This document shows, piece after piece, positions 40,731 through 50,420 of a stretch of 64,000 nucleotides of DNA (its first letter is position 1; each line of letters starts with the position of its first letter). Position numbers and translations under genes: made by a program. Source of the DNA: Schizochytrium sp. TIO01. Taxonomy: Eukaryota > Sar > Bigyra > Thraustochytrida > Thraustochytriidae. Location: assembly GCA_004764695.1 (NCBI GenBank), contig SMSO01000025.1, forward strand, positions 2,618,102 through 2,682,101, written 5' to 3'. Below the pieces are notes generated by a model, which saw nothing but the letters and a program-made list of their open reading frames with translations, was not told the DNA's origin and searched no databases.

Positions 40731-42467
40731 TTAAGGAATTCTGAGCCTTTGCAGTTCAGGCTCAAGAAGATCTTGGTGAGCTTGCATCATGCGTCGTAGA
40801 ATTAGCCGTTTTACGCCAGCAGACTCATTTTGGACTGCAGCCGAGCTCCAATAAGTCCTAAATCGCTGCTGGTAACGCATTTGGCATGAACTCTGAAATT
40901 CATCGTCAGTCCCTGCAACACCGAAAGAATCCGGTGATTTGTGATCACAACAAAGAATGTGGATGTTTGTTTCTTCTATACTTTGGCATTCTGTAAGGCA
41001 CCATGCACAGAAATAGCATCCACATGTTGAACAATTGAGGGCGAACCCCCCATCAAAATCGAAAAATGGATGACTGTTAGGACAACAGGTCAGCAGGATA
41101 GAATCTTCGATGTGATGTATATGTGTTTGTGCGCGCTGGAACTCTTCTTCGGCTTGGCGCCTCGCCTCTTCTTCGGCTTGGCGCCTCGCCTCTTCTTCGG
41201 CTTGGCGTCTCGCCTCTTCTTCGGCTTGGCGCCTTGCTTCTTCTTCTTCTTCGGCTTGGCGCCTCGCCTCTTCTTCGGCTTGGCGCCTTGCTTCTTCTTC
41301 TTCTTCGGCTTGGCGCCTCGCCTCTTCTTCGGCTTGGCGCCTTGCTTCTTCTTCTTCTTCGGCTTGGCGCCTTGCTTCTTCTTCTTCTTCGGCCTGGCGC
41401 TTCGCCTCTTCTTCGGCTTGGCGCTTCACCTCTTCTTCAGCTTGGCGCTTCGCCTCTTCTTCGGCTTGACGTACAATAAGGTTCTCCCGCTTGCGTTGGC
41501 TGGCAAGGAAAAGACGCGTTTGAAAAGCAGGCTCTCGAACCTGAGATATTGGGATCATGTCTTCACACTCGCTGCATAGCAAGTGCTCCCCATCATCGCA
41601 TACTCCTGTAAGGTCACCGTCACATATCGAGTCGATGAAGGGTTGTAAGCATGAACCACAAATCGAGTGCAAATTTTTGCACATTATGTCCATACCATCA
41701 GGTCTGACTTTTTCATGACATAAGCTGCAGGCCCTCTGGTCCGCATAAAGAGGACTAGCTCCAGCAAGTTTTTTCGTGTCAGGAATACTTTCTTTGGCAC
41801 GCAGGTCAGATGCTGTAGAAAGGTCCAAACGTTGATAACTTGCACGTAGCGCCTCGAGCTGTTGCGCATTTGCTTCACGAGCCTTTTGCAAACGCTCTTC
41901 AAGTCTCATGAGGGATTCATCAGATAGATCTTCAGCATCTTCAGAGGAGTAGTCTTCGTCGTCACTGGTATCCGAGCTTGCCTTTGTATTGGCTTGTTCT
42001 TGCTGCTGCTGTTGCTGTTGAAGCAACTGCTGCTCCTGCTGCATTTTGTTGCTATGGTTAATTTTGAGGCCTCCACGGGCGAGCTCCCTAAGGTAAGACG
42101 AAAGCCCGCGCACATTTAACGCCACTGAAGACCATTTGTAGCCCCGATCCGGGTTATACCGAGCTCTCCACGACTTAAACCTGAGCTGTTCCAGGCCGTT
42201 GCTGCCCAAGTGAACCTTCCCCACCTCTCTGTCGCAGTCCTCGCAGTGTAGGCATGCAACAATTAGCATTCCTCTCTCATTCTCCTCGGCCTCTTCAAGG
42301 CGTTTGACACGCACCGTGGTCCCCTCTACAACGCCAGCTTCATACTTCGCGCAAATATTGCGGAATCCCAACTCCCATGCATCGTCATTGTCCTTGCGAG
42401 CCTCCAGCAGCTCCAGCGGTGCCAGCTGCTCAGAGCACCCAGAGCACAAGAACTCCAGCCGCTCCAT
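40731..42467 (-). CDS. RING / coiled-coil / IBR-like zinc protein, putative E3 ubiquitin ligase
   Basis: Single exon, 578 residues from the ATG at 42467. The N-terminus (1-125) has two paired-Cys knuckles (LCSGC near 8, then CLHCEDC near 75) followed by a REVGKVH strand, which suggests a small beta-tent zinc domain of the Mis18/Yippee/RIG-I-CTD kind (inference). A Gln-rich and acidic linker follows. A RING-like domain has C-x2-C-x12-C-x3-H-x2-C-x2-C and a final CSEC. Then comes an (AEEE[A/E]xRRQ) coiled coil built from octad repeats, and a cysteine domain with CCPNSHPFFDFDGGFALNC, CSTC and FCAWCL. The RING plus IBR-like pair points to ubiquitin ligation but is unproven. The same RING, coiled coil and IBR-like order ends the helicase gene at 44039-48559, divergently placed 1.57 kb away. 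Orthologue name not recognised. Confidence 0.72.
   Translation of the reverse strand: MERLEFLCSGCSEQLAPLELLEARKDNDDAWELGFRNICAKYEAGVVEGTTVRVKRLEEAEENERGMLIVACLHCEDCDREVGKVHLGSNGLEQLRFKSWRARYNPDRGYKWSSVALNVRGLSSYLRELARGGLKINHSNKMQQEQQLLQQQQQQQEQANTKASSDTSDDEDYSSEDAEDLSDESLMRLEERLQKAREANAQQLEALRASYQRLDLSTASDLRAKESIPDTKKLAGASPLYADQRACSLCHEKVRPDGMDIMCKNLHSICGSCLQPFIDSICDGDLTGVCDDGEHLLCSECEDMIPISQVREPAFQTRLFLASQRKRENLIVRQAEEEAKRQAEEEVKRQAEEEAKRQAEEEEEARRQAEEEEEARRQAEEEARRQAEEEEEARRQAEEEARRQAEEEEEARRQAEEEARRQAEEEARRQAEEEARRQAEEEFQRAQTHIHHIEDSILLTCCPNSHPFFDFDGGFALNCSTCGCYFCAWCLTECQSIEETNIHILCCDHKSPDSFGVAGTDDEFQSSCQMRYQQRFRTYWSSAAVQNESAGVKRLILRRMMQAHQDLLEPELQRLRIP
41141..41480. repeat. 24/33-bp coding minisatellite in the RING gene
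   Basis: On the plus strand a 24-bp unit, CTTCTTCGGCTTGGCGCCTCGCCT in shifted frames, recurs about ten times. Some units carry an extra CTTCTTCTT. Read on the minus strand it encodes the (R/K)RQAEEE(A) octads of the coiled coil. Near-identical copies imply recent expansion and likely length polymorphism. Confidence 0.88.
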
Positions 42468-44038
42468 GACTCCTGATGACCCCGAGCAAGCCTACTCTAC
42501 TTGAGCTACGCGCTTCTGCGTTCGCAAGAGATCGGAGCTGCGATGAAACAGAGCGAGAAAGTAGAATGCCGAGGGCTGGAGTCTAAGGCAGCAAGCTTTC
42601 CCTGCGCCCTTTGAAGCAGAGCTGCACGGTCCACTTAATGCAATGAGCTTTTAGATTGGAGAGCGCCTTCGACCAACTCGTGGAGGAAGGCCGGGCAGGA
42701 TCTTCCGGCTGAACTCGGAGGGCCCAAGCAGCAAACAACGACTGTCTGGCTGACTCACGCACGCGGGACAGCGCGAAGCTCCCGTCCTGGGGTGCTTGAC
42801 GAGGGACTACGTAAGTATTTACGTTCTGCCAGAAATTTGGCATTCTTTACTCTGATCACTCTAAACAGTCAGTCTTTAAGCAAAGCTACATAAATATATC
42901 TACATAGGAGTCAGGACTAGGACCGCTACGGGAGTCCACTTTCAGTGGATTGAGAGTTACGTATTACACTAGCCATTAGGAACCCACCTACTGCTATCCA
43001 TAGCAGTCTCCACACTTTGAAAGAGTTTTTAAAACCACGAATAAAATTGTTATAGGTAGTACCTCCTATGTCCCGAACTAATAGAAATAAAAATTCTTAA
43101 TATTGAGAGTGCACGCGCCAGTTCCCATGCCGCTAGCACCCGAATACGGTTTTGCGTAAGGGTGCGAGGAAGGGCGTCCGAAGGAGCAGAGCAGCCTTAA
43201 GGGTAACCCTCGCGGCACAGCTCTTCCCGGGATATGTCGCAGTACGCTTCCAACGCGCAAAGCTCAGAGCCCGACCTGCTACGCAGCAGGTGTACGCAAG
43301 AGGAGGAGCTCGTGGGCATTTGAAGGCCAGTGCGATCTTGGAGAGCAAGTCGATGGTCGTCAGCAGTGGACGCACAGCGGAAGAGGCTTTCGGAAAGTAT
43401 ACCTACTTATTACGTCGAGACGCGTCTCCCGAGTGTAGGTACTACTGATGTCCTTCGATCAAGGCCATCTTCGAAGCCGGAGGAGGTCTCAGACCCTTGG
43501 AGGCTCTACGTACTTGGAGCATGTTTGCATTGAGGAGCTGAAGGCGTAGAATCGATGGTGGGGACTCCTAAACTTGGGTGTTGTTTTATTTGTAGATTTA
43601 CGTACAGAACAGTACATACGAAGTTAAAATAAGGACTCGATGGAAGGAATACGAACGCACATACCCAAGCTCACCCACCTTAACTGAAGTAACTTTGAAA
43701 GGAGTTTAGGCTTTTAGGCTCGATTGCGTACCGAGGTACTTACTAGGCTCTGGCTACCATGGTGCTATATGATATTGGTAGATACAATTCAATTATTCGG
43801 CACTCACTCTCATCATTAAAAAAAGAGTAAAATAACAATAAAAAGATAACAAAACAAAATAGCTGTGTAGGTCTTTCTTTAAAAGTAGGTAGCAGAATTA
43901 TCAGAGAGGGAGGAAAGTTGCATAAGCAAATCCTTCATTGGCTTATTAATTTCTCTTCTAAAGCAGGGCTGTCATGATTACCACCCGGCATACCTGGCTT
44001 GTGTCAGCAAAACCGAATCACTGAAAAGGTGTGAAGAA
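42468..44038. other. Shared divergent promoter region of the RING and helicase genes
   Basis: 1.57 kb. A GC-rich block at 43110-43560 is unlike the flanking AT-rich DNA. It holds a 7-bp stem with a 4-nt loop (ACCTGCT-ACGC-AGCAGGT, 43274-43291) and several frames on both strands, none recognisable. It may be an untranslated exon or a noncoding RNA. CTGCTATCCATAGCAG near 42992 is another small inverted repeat. Confidence 0.45.
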
Positions 44039-47000
44039 ATGAATGCGATGATGCAATCTATCCTGGGATTGCTAGTGCGGCAGCCGATGCGATCAAGTCC
44101 TAGCTCTAATCAGACGAGCAAACGCCAGGATGGAGTTCATGTCGCTGCGTCAGCCGTATCATCGTCAGCCACGACCTCGAATGAAAGCAACCGCATTGAA
44201 TCTTCAGGCAAAGCTAATACCTCGACAACTCCTAGTAAGATTGCAGGCGAAATAAAAAGCAAAGCCGCCGTTCAGCAGAAGGCAAACAGAAAGGGCTCGG
44301 TCATAGTCTCAAATGAGAACAACCGCGTAGAACCCAGTGGCAAAGCCAACACCTCTTCAACTCCTGGCAAAAGTGCAGGTAAAAGGAAAAGCAAAGCCGC
44401 CGCTCAGCAGAAGGCAGACAGACAGGGCTCGGCCATAGTCTCAAATGAGAACAACCGCGTAGAACCCAGTGGCAAAGCCAACACCTCGACAACTCCTGCC
44501 AAAAGTGCAGGTAAAAAGAAAAGCAAAGCCGCCGTTCAGCAGAAGGCAGACAGGCAGGGCTCTGTCCAGTCTCCAAATGCAAAGGAACAACCAAAGACTA
44601 AGCATCCAGGCTCATCGAAGAAGGCGAAGAAGGAGGATTCTTGTGGCAACACTAACACCCCTCGGAAACAGGGAAAAGATAAACCAGGCAACAACCCTAG
44701 CCTATACAAATACAAGGAAATTGAAAATATCCCCGTGGAAGAATTTCCGGAGAAGATCAGAAACCTTATTTCAAGACTTAAGAAACAGCGCGAAGGACCC
44801 AGTGGTATGCTGAGTGTTGGGCTTCTTCAGAGAGATCCGCTTGATCAAATTGATCTTGAACAAGACCAAGTCAAGCGCAGCCATCAGCTCATGTTTGAAG
44901 ACCTTCTGGAATCTTTCCGTAACGACATTTCTGTGCTGCAATCTCCTGCAACCGCTGAAAGCTCTCCTCAGAACAAGCGGCTAAAAAACATTCTGAAAAA
45001 CCGTACATACGGTGTCAAGGACCCTTTGAGAATTTCCTATGTCAACAAACCAGGAAATGGTAGCAGGCCAGAACGACGATCAGATCCGGGGGTGATTATT
45101 AAACTTGACCTCAAGAAAACCCAACAAACAAAAAAATATTGGGATGATAACATCAAGATTTTTCAATCTGAGTCCGTGGTATGCATTGTCTCTCATCAAA
45201 AAGACGCAACACCAAAACCTCTGGCTATAGCCCAAGTTGCGGGTCGCCGTTTCACGTTAGAGCAGCGCGGAGAGCTCACCCTTCAGTTGTGGGATAGGAA
45301 TGAATTTGTTAGGTTACTCCTGGCCCCGTACGAGACCCTAGAGGTCGTACAGCTCTCCGGAACCATCTTCGCACATAAACATGTGTTGAGCAAACTGCAC
45401 AGATTGACCGAGATGGAGCTTCCTTCCAATATAAGAAACTCATTCCTTGGTACTGAGGAAGGGAAAAACGAGATTGTTTCTGACTTATCTTCCCAACTCA
45501 AAGAAGAAATTGTGACTCTTCGAACTGTTAACGATGCGGAAGATCTCAACGTGAAGCTTAAACTTCGTCTCAGGAGGGAGTTGCGGCTTGATAAACCTCA
45601 ACGAGAAGCTGTTGCGAGCGGTCTCTCAAGGCGGCTCAGCCTCATTCAAGGCCCACCTGGTACAGGCAAATCTCTATGTGGCGCTATGGTTGGACGTCTC
45701 TTGCATGACGAGCTCGTGCGTACAGCAAGTACAAAAGCAATTCTCTGCGTATGTGTCACAAACCATGCTGTTGACCAATATCTCGAAGATCTCCTTGATA
45801 TGGGCGTTCCTGAAGAATCTATTGTTCGTCTCGGAGGTAACAAAAAGCGAATTGCTCCTCGTATACGGGATTTGATGTTGGACTCAAAAGCGAATGGGAC
45901 CCAAGATAAAAAAACGAAAGCAACAGTATGGGAATATTATAATAGGATTGAAGAGATAGGAAGTGAAGTTGAGAAAGTGTGGAGAGAGTTTGAACATGTA
46001 AGGGACTACCTTGCGATCAAGAAAACACTTGAAAACCTTCTTTTAATTGATAGATTCAAAACAATGGCTCAAGCCATTCAGAAGGCCTTCACGGTAAAAT
46101 CCATGAGCAGCGGCTATGAGGTTGCTGGGCAAACAGATATAGGAAATATATTCCACAAATGGATTCAAGGAGAAACAAAACTTCCTTTTGAGATGAACGC
46201 AGATGTGTTGGGACTCTGGGATCTTCCCAAGAATCAACGCAATTTCTTTGCTCAACAGATTCGGTGTGCTGTGTTAGAGGAGTTGTCCTCGTCCTTATTT
46301 ACTAAGTTGAGTGGAATTCAGAATGCCCAGCTTGAGCTCCGACAACTGTATCGCCATACTAGTAGTCGTAACATCCTTTCTCGCAAAGATATTATCGGAT
46401 GCACGTCCGCCGCTGCTGCAAATTACGAAGCAGAGCTAAAATCCCGTGGGATCTCAACCGTCATTATCGAAGAGGCAGGAGAAATGCTTGAGCCACAGCT
46501 CATTGCAGTCTTCCCTACAGATTTTGATCGACTGGTTCTAATCGGCGACCACAAGCAGCTTCGCCCACAAGTCAATAGCTATTCACTCCAAAAGGAGTCT
46601 GGACGTGGTTTCAACTTGAACGTTTCTAGCTTTGAGAGACTCGTAGTGGAGAATAATTTTCCGCATGATTTATTAGAACAACAGCATCGCATGCACAAAA
46701 AAATTTCGTTGCTCGTACGGACATTGATTTATCCTAGACTTCGTGACGCGGACAGCGTACATAAACGCGAGATTAAACAAATACTACGACAGCCAGTTGT
46801 GTTCTGGAATCACTCTTGCTTTGAGGCCACAGGCGGAGATGAAACAAGCATGTCGCGTAGAAATCCTGGCGAGGCAGATCTTGTCAAAATCGCTGTCGAG
46901 TATCTTTTAAAAAGTGGGGTCCCGGAAAGTGAGATTGCTGTTCTTACTACCTATTTAGGGCAAGTTCGTGAGCTGAGAAAGTCTCTAGACAAATTAACGA

Positions 47001-48559
47001 AAAGCTTTAATCTCGATGAACGTGACAGGGATAGAATGCTTGAGCAAGATCTTGCTGTTGATGATTTCAAAGACCATGGATTGCGACTTGCAACAGTAGA
47101 TAACTTTCAGGGCGAGGAAGCCCGATACGTTATTGTTTCACTCGTGAGGAGCAACTCAAGTGGCGATATTGGTTTCCTTAAGAGCGCTCAGCGATTAAAT
47201 GTTTTGCTATCCCGTGCCAGGGATGGGATGATTCTAGTTGGCAATCTCGACACGTTTACTCAAAGTCAATCTGAAATATGGGTTAAACTTGAGATATTAC
47301 TCAGAAGGCAGCGCTATATCTTTGATGGTCTTCCCGTACAATGCCCTGAACATGTGGATCAGAAGGGCGTTTGGAAGAATTCAAAAGACGTCAATATGGC
47401 ACAGCTTTGTAGGGTTTCAGTTGTAAAACATTTGAAATGTGGTCACGTTCAGTTCTGTGCGTGTAGCGCAAAGACGAGCCAATGCACCGAGATTATCTCT
47501 GGTCACTGTTCTCGTGGTCACAAAGTCGAGGTCAAGTGCTGTGCAAAAGATCAACCACTGTTTGCTTGTGACAGCTGTCGAATTCTTGACGAAGAAAAAA
47601 AAGCGCGCAAAAGTCGTGAACGCAAACTCTGGAAGGAGCTGCAATATTATGAAAAATTGGAGATTTTTCATAAATTAAAGATGGAGGAACTCGAAGAGAC
47701 AAGGAAACACCAGCAACATATAGAAGAGCTTGAACATAGATGTAAAGTGAGGGATATGGAGCTTGAATCTGCGGAAGATCAAAGAAGGGCAGACATCGAA
47801 AGAATCCGGAAAATCAAGAAAGCTGAGTTGGAGGCACTGACGCAGCGTATTGAGATGTTGCGCGTTGCCGAAGCGACATGTGTTATTTGTATGGAAGATA
47901 ACGTTACTCTCTCAGGACGTGAAATTTGCTGCTCAGAAAGACATTTAGTATGTGGCGAATGTTCCCTTATTGTTGCTCAGGACGTCTTTAATCATTCAAA
48001 TAACATGATCGATGATAGGTTTGAACGCTTCAAGTGCCCAGCATGCGATGACATGATAGAAATTGATAGTGTGCTCGACAAAGAATCTCGTGCAAAGTTA
48101 AAAGATGCTGCACATGAGAAGCTTAAAGTGAAGATTGAACGTGAAACGGAGGAACGTATCAAGCGTGAGCAAATCGAGCTAGGAGAAGTCCAAAAGCATA
48201 TCCGTATCATTAACGAAACCATCCTAACACTTAAATGTCCAAATGGGCACGCTTTTCACGATTTTACAGGCTGCTGCGCTCTCCAGTGTGGAATCTGTAG
48301 ATGCCACTTTTGTGCATTGTGCCTTCAGGAAAGTCCCTGCAGCCAAACTAGCCACGCACACCTCATGACTACCTGCAAGAGCTTTCCAGATACATTGCCA
48401 CGCGATGTTTTTGTAAGCGACGACCAGTTTCAGGAGATTTCTATGAATCGGAAAAGCACACAAGTCAGGCTGTACCTGCTTGATCTCATTGACCCGATGG
48501 TTCGAAGAGGTGTAAGAATGGAAATCCTGAAATCAAATGCTGAGCTGGATCTTCTGTAA
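44039..48559 (+). CDS. ZNFX1-like SF1 helicase with C-terminal RING and IBR-like domains
   Basis: Single exon, 1,506 residues. Residues about 50-180 are Lys/Ser-rich tandem repeats, probably disordered. A beta-rich domain precedes the helicase, as in ZNFX1/UPF1 relatives. Helicase motifs: GPPGTGKS (about 538), VIIEEAGEMLEPQ (motif II as EEAGE, typical of the ZNFX1 group), IGDHKQLRP, EQQHRMH, VDNFQGEEA and LLSRARDGMILVGN. A Cys/His segment like an NFX1-type finger follows (HLKCGHVQFCACSAK). After a coiled coil come a RING-like domain (CVICMEDN ... CSERHLVCGEC ... CPACDD, about 1281-1345), a second coiled coil, and an IBR-like domain (CPNGHAFHDFTGCCALQC, CGIC, FCALCL, about 1398-1445). ZNFX1 proteins act in antiviral RNA sensing and small-RNA pathways. 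The attached ubiquitin-ligase-like tail suggests RNA recognition coupled to ubiquitination (inference). Confidence 0.85.
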   Translation: MNAMMQSILGLLVRQPMRSSPSSNQTSKRQDGVHVAASAVSSSATTSNESNRIESSGKANTSTTPSKIAGEIKSKAAVQQKANRKGSVIVSNENNRVEPSGKANTSSTPGKSAGKRKSKAAAQQKADRQGSAIVSNENNRVEPSGKANTSTTPAKSAGKKKSKAAVQQKADRQGSVQSPNAKEQPKTKHPGSSKKAKKEDSCGNTNTPRKQGKDKPGNNPSLYKYKEIENIPVEEFPEKIRNLISRLKKQREGPSGMLSVGLLQRDPLDQIDLEQDQVKRSHQLMFEDLLESFRNDISVLQSPATAESSPQNKRLKNILKNRTYGVKDPLRISYVNKPGNGSRPERRSDPGVIIKLDLKKTQQTKKYWDDNIKIFQSESVVCIVSHQKDATPKPLAIAQVAGRRFTLEQRGELTLQLWDRNEFVRLLLAPYETLEVVQLSGTIFAHKHVLSKLHRLTEMELPSNIRNSFLGTEEGKNEIVSDLSSQLKEEIVTLRTVNDAEDLNVKLKLRLRRELRLDKPQREAVASGLSRRLSLIQGPPGTGKSLCGAMVGRLLHDELVRTASTKAILCVCVTNHAVDQYLEDLLDMGVPEESIVRLGGNKKRIAPRIRDLMLDSKANGTQDKKTKATVWEYYNRIEEIGSEVEKVWREFEHVRDYLAIKKTLENLLLIDRFKTMAQAIQKAFTVKSMSSGYEVAGQTDIGNIFHKWIQGETKLPFEMNADVLGLWDLPKNQRNFFAQQIRCAVLEELSSSLFTKLSGIQNAQLELRQLYRHTSSRNILSRKDIIGCTSAAAANYEAELKSRGISTVIIEEAGEMLEPQLIAVFPTDFDRLVLIGDHKQLRPQVNSYSLQKESGRGFNLNVSSFERLVVENNFPHDLLEQQHRMHKKISLLVRTLIYPRLRDADSVHKREIKQILRQPVVFWNHSCFEATGGDETSMSRRNPGEADLVKIAVEYLLKSGVPESEIAVLTTYLGQVRELRKSLDKLTKSFNLDERDRDRMLEQDLAVDDFKDHGLRLATVDNFQGEEARYVIVSLVRSNSSGDIGFLKSAQRLNVLLSRARDGMILVGNLDTFTQSQSEIWVKLEILLRRQRYIFDGLPVQCPEHVDQKGVWKNSKDVNMAQLCRVSVVKHLKCGHVQFCACSAKTSQCTEIISGHCSRGHKVEVKCCAKDQPLFACDSCRILDEEKKARKSRERKLWKELQYYEKLEIFHKLKMEELEETRKHQQHIEELEHRCKVRDMELESAEDQRRADIERIRKIKKAELEALTQRIEMLRVAEATCVICMEDNVTLSGREICCSERHLVCGECSLIVAQDVFNHSNNMIDDRFERFKCPACDDMIEIDSVLDKESRAKLKDAAHEKLKVKIERETEERIKREQIELGEVQKHIRIINETILTLKCPNGHAFHDFTGCCALQCGICRCHFCALCLQESPCSQTSHAHLMTTCKSFPDTLPRDVFVSDDQFQEISMNRKSTQVRLYLLDLIDPMVRRGVRMEILKSNAELDLL
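44185..44565 (+). repeat. Three tandem 126-bp coding repeats in the helicase N-terminus
   Basis: Three copies of about 126 bp (42 residues), each containing NEN/SNRVEPSGKANT followed by KSAGK-KSKAA-QQKADRQGS. Copies 2 and 3 are nearly identical; the first has diverged. The repeats are basic and hydrophilic, perhaps an RNA-binding or flexible tail. Confidence 0.88.
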
Positions 48560-50420
48560 TGGATTTTAGCAGGTTAACCAACTTTGAAGAATTTATTTTA
48601 TTTGGGATTTATACATCCATCCGATCGGCAATCTTGTTTAGTCGAGTATCTTGAATGATAAAACAAGCAAACACTTTCACTTTTGTAGATCTTCACCACC
48701 CCTTTGGAGCCTATCATGGGGTGCTCGTTACTTGTTGCACAGTGTGAAACTACGAACCAAGAGTCCTATCAAGTAATCTCGAAAAATAAAGGAAAGATAA
48801 TTGTAGTCCAAATAAAAATGAGTGTGAGATTCTTTTGAATTTCAGGGCTACCTAGTTCACATATTACCTGCTGCTACCTACATAATGCAGTTTTAAGAAA
48901 ACTCGCTTAAGAAAACATCGTCAAGCTAAAGATTGGGAAAGATGTTGAATGCTTCAGAATCTTCTTAGTACGTCCATCTCCAACAATAGTACTATGTCCA
49001 TGTCCATACATTGTACCGCTAATAGCTGAAAGCTACACGTTGGTGTTGAATTGAGCGACGAAAGCACGTACTTCTAGACGGTTGAACATAGACATTGGAA
49101 GTAGTGACCTCCTTTCAAAAACCTTGCTCGACGAGGCTTTGGTTATTCCTCCAGCAGCTGTATACGATATTCTTTAGAAAGGTCATACCGTTACCTCTTT
49201 TTTTTTTCTTTTTTTTTTCTTGAGGTGTCCGCCGTCCAAGCTGGCAAAAAAGTAGAAGGGAGATAAGATCTCATGAGTTAAATTTTTAAGAATGTATATT
49301 TCCGCTACTTCAATTTGAAAACTGGTTTGGTCACGTTCTTTGTACCGGGTCTCATATTCTATATTATGCTTACAACTTGAATCAATTCCTGTATACGACG
49401 CTTGGTATGTCGTGTTCATACTTCTCCCCAACAATGACACTTTCGCACCCTGCTTGTGCATCTTGATGTCATTAATTGCGTTTAGATTTCTGGCACCTTT
49501 TCCAAATCCGGTGAATCCATTTGGAATAACCTGAAAAACCTGAAGAGCGTTTTTGTCTTCGTCTAGTTATTCCTTTTCCTTTCACAAATAAAGAATAACA
49601 AAGTATAGATTAGTGATGAGTATTTAACGTCCCCAGCTACGGAACCTGTTGACCCCGTTCCATCTAGTCATTCTACGAGCAAATTTAGAGAGGGAACATC
49701 AACCTTCCAATAAAGCTGTTTCCAGTCTTTAAAACCGCACACAATGTTATGCGGTGTTGGAGTGATGCCCGATGCAAAGTTATCCGTTGAAAATGTGTTC
49801 GCCAGCTAAAGACCTTATTAAGGGGAAAACTAGGCCTGAGACGGTCTCCCACAAGCGGTGTGCGCTCAATGCTCTCTTTCAGCGCTCTGATTGAACCTCG
49901 GCTTGGGTTAATTCGACATTCGAAGCGCTCGTTCGTCTTGAAACATTTGACTGGTGGCAACGAGTCTGAGGCAGCTATGCATCAGTAGCAATTGGTAGAA
50001 TTCGTTGTAGAAACAGTGGAAAGTAGAAAGAGACATCATTGTTCAATATTTATAGGCAATTGCTGGTTGCCTTGCGAGCACTTTGCGAAGGCTTGAATCA
50101 CAGTGCGACTGCTCAAAACGCTGAGCTAGAATAGACTCGAAGACAAGGCGTTTGTTTCAATCTCTTAGTTGGGTGCCATTTGCAAAACCTTTGTGGTCAA
50201 GAGCAAGGAGCTTAACGATTTCGTGAGTGTACCTGAAGAGTTTTGCCCATACCAAGCAAGCTCTTCATTGTTGTAGAAATTTACAAGTTGGCGTGGCAGG
50301 AGACGCGAGGAAAGCCTCGTTTGAAGACTAGGAAATCGGCAGAGGATCAGTTAACAAAATAATCTGAAGATCTGAAGCTAGAGAGTTCGTGGAGTCCGCC
50401 GAGCGGACGGGCGGGCTACG
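48560..50420. other. 1.86 kb spacer upstream of the cyclase gene
   Basis: Contains a T-rich run (49197-49221) and otherwise mixed AT-rich DNA. Small frames appear random. The last 400 bp are likely the cyclase promoter and 5' UTR. Confidence 0.5.

Noticed and set aside
41070-41579. Plus-strand frames with repeating LFFGLAPR and LLRLGASP
   Set aside because: Antisense readings of the coding minisatellite in the RING gene; the minus frame has RING and IBR-like domains around it.
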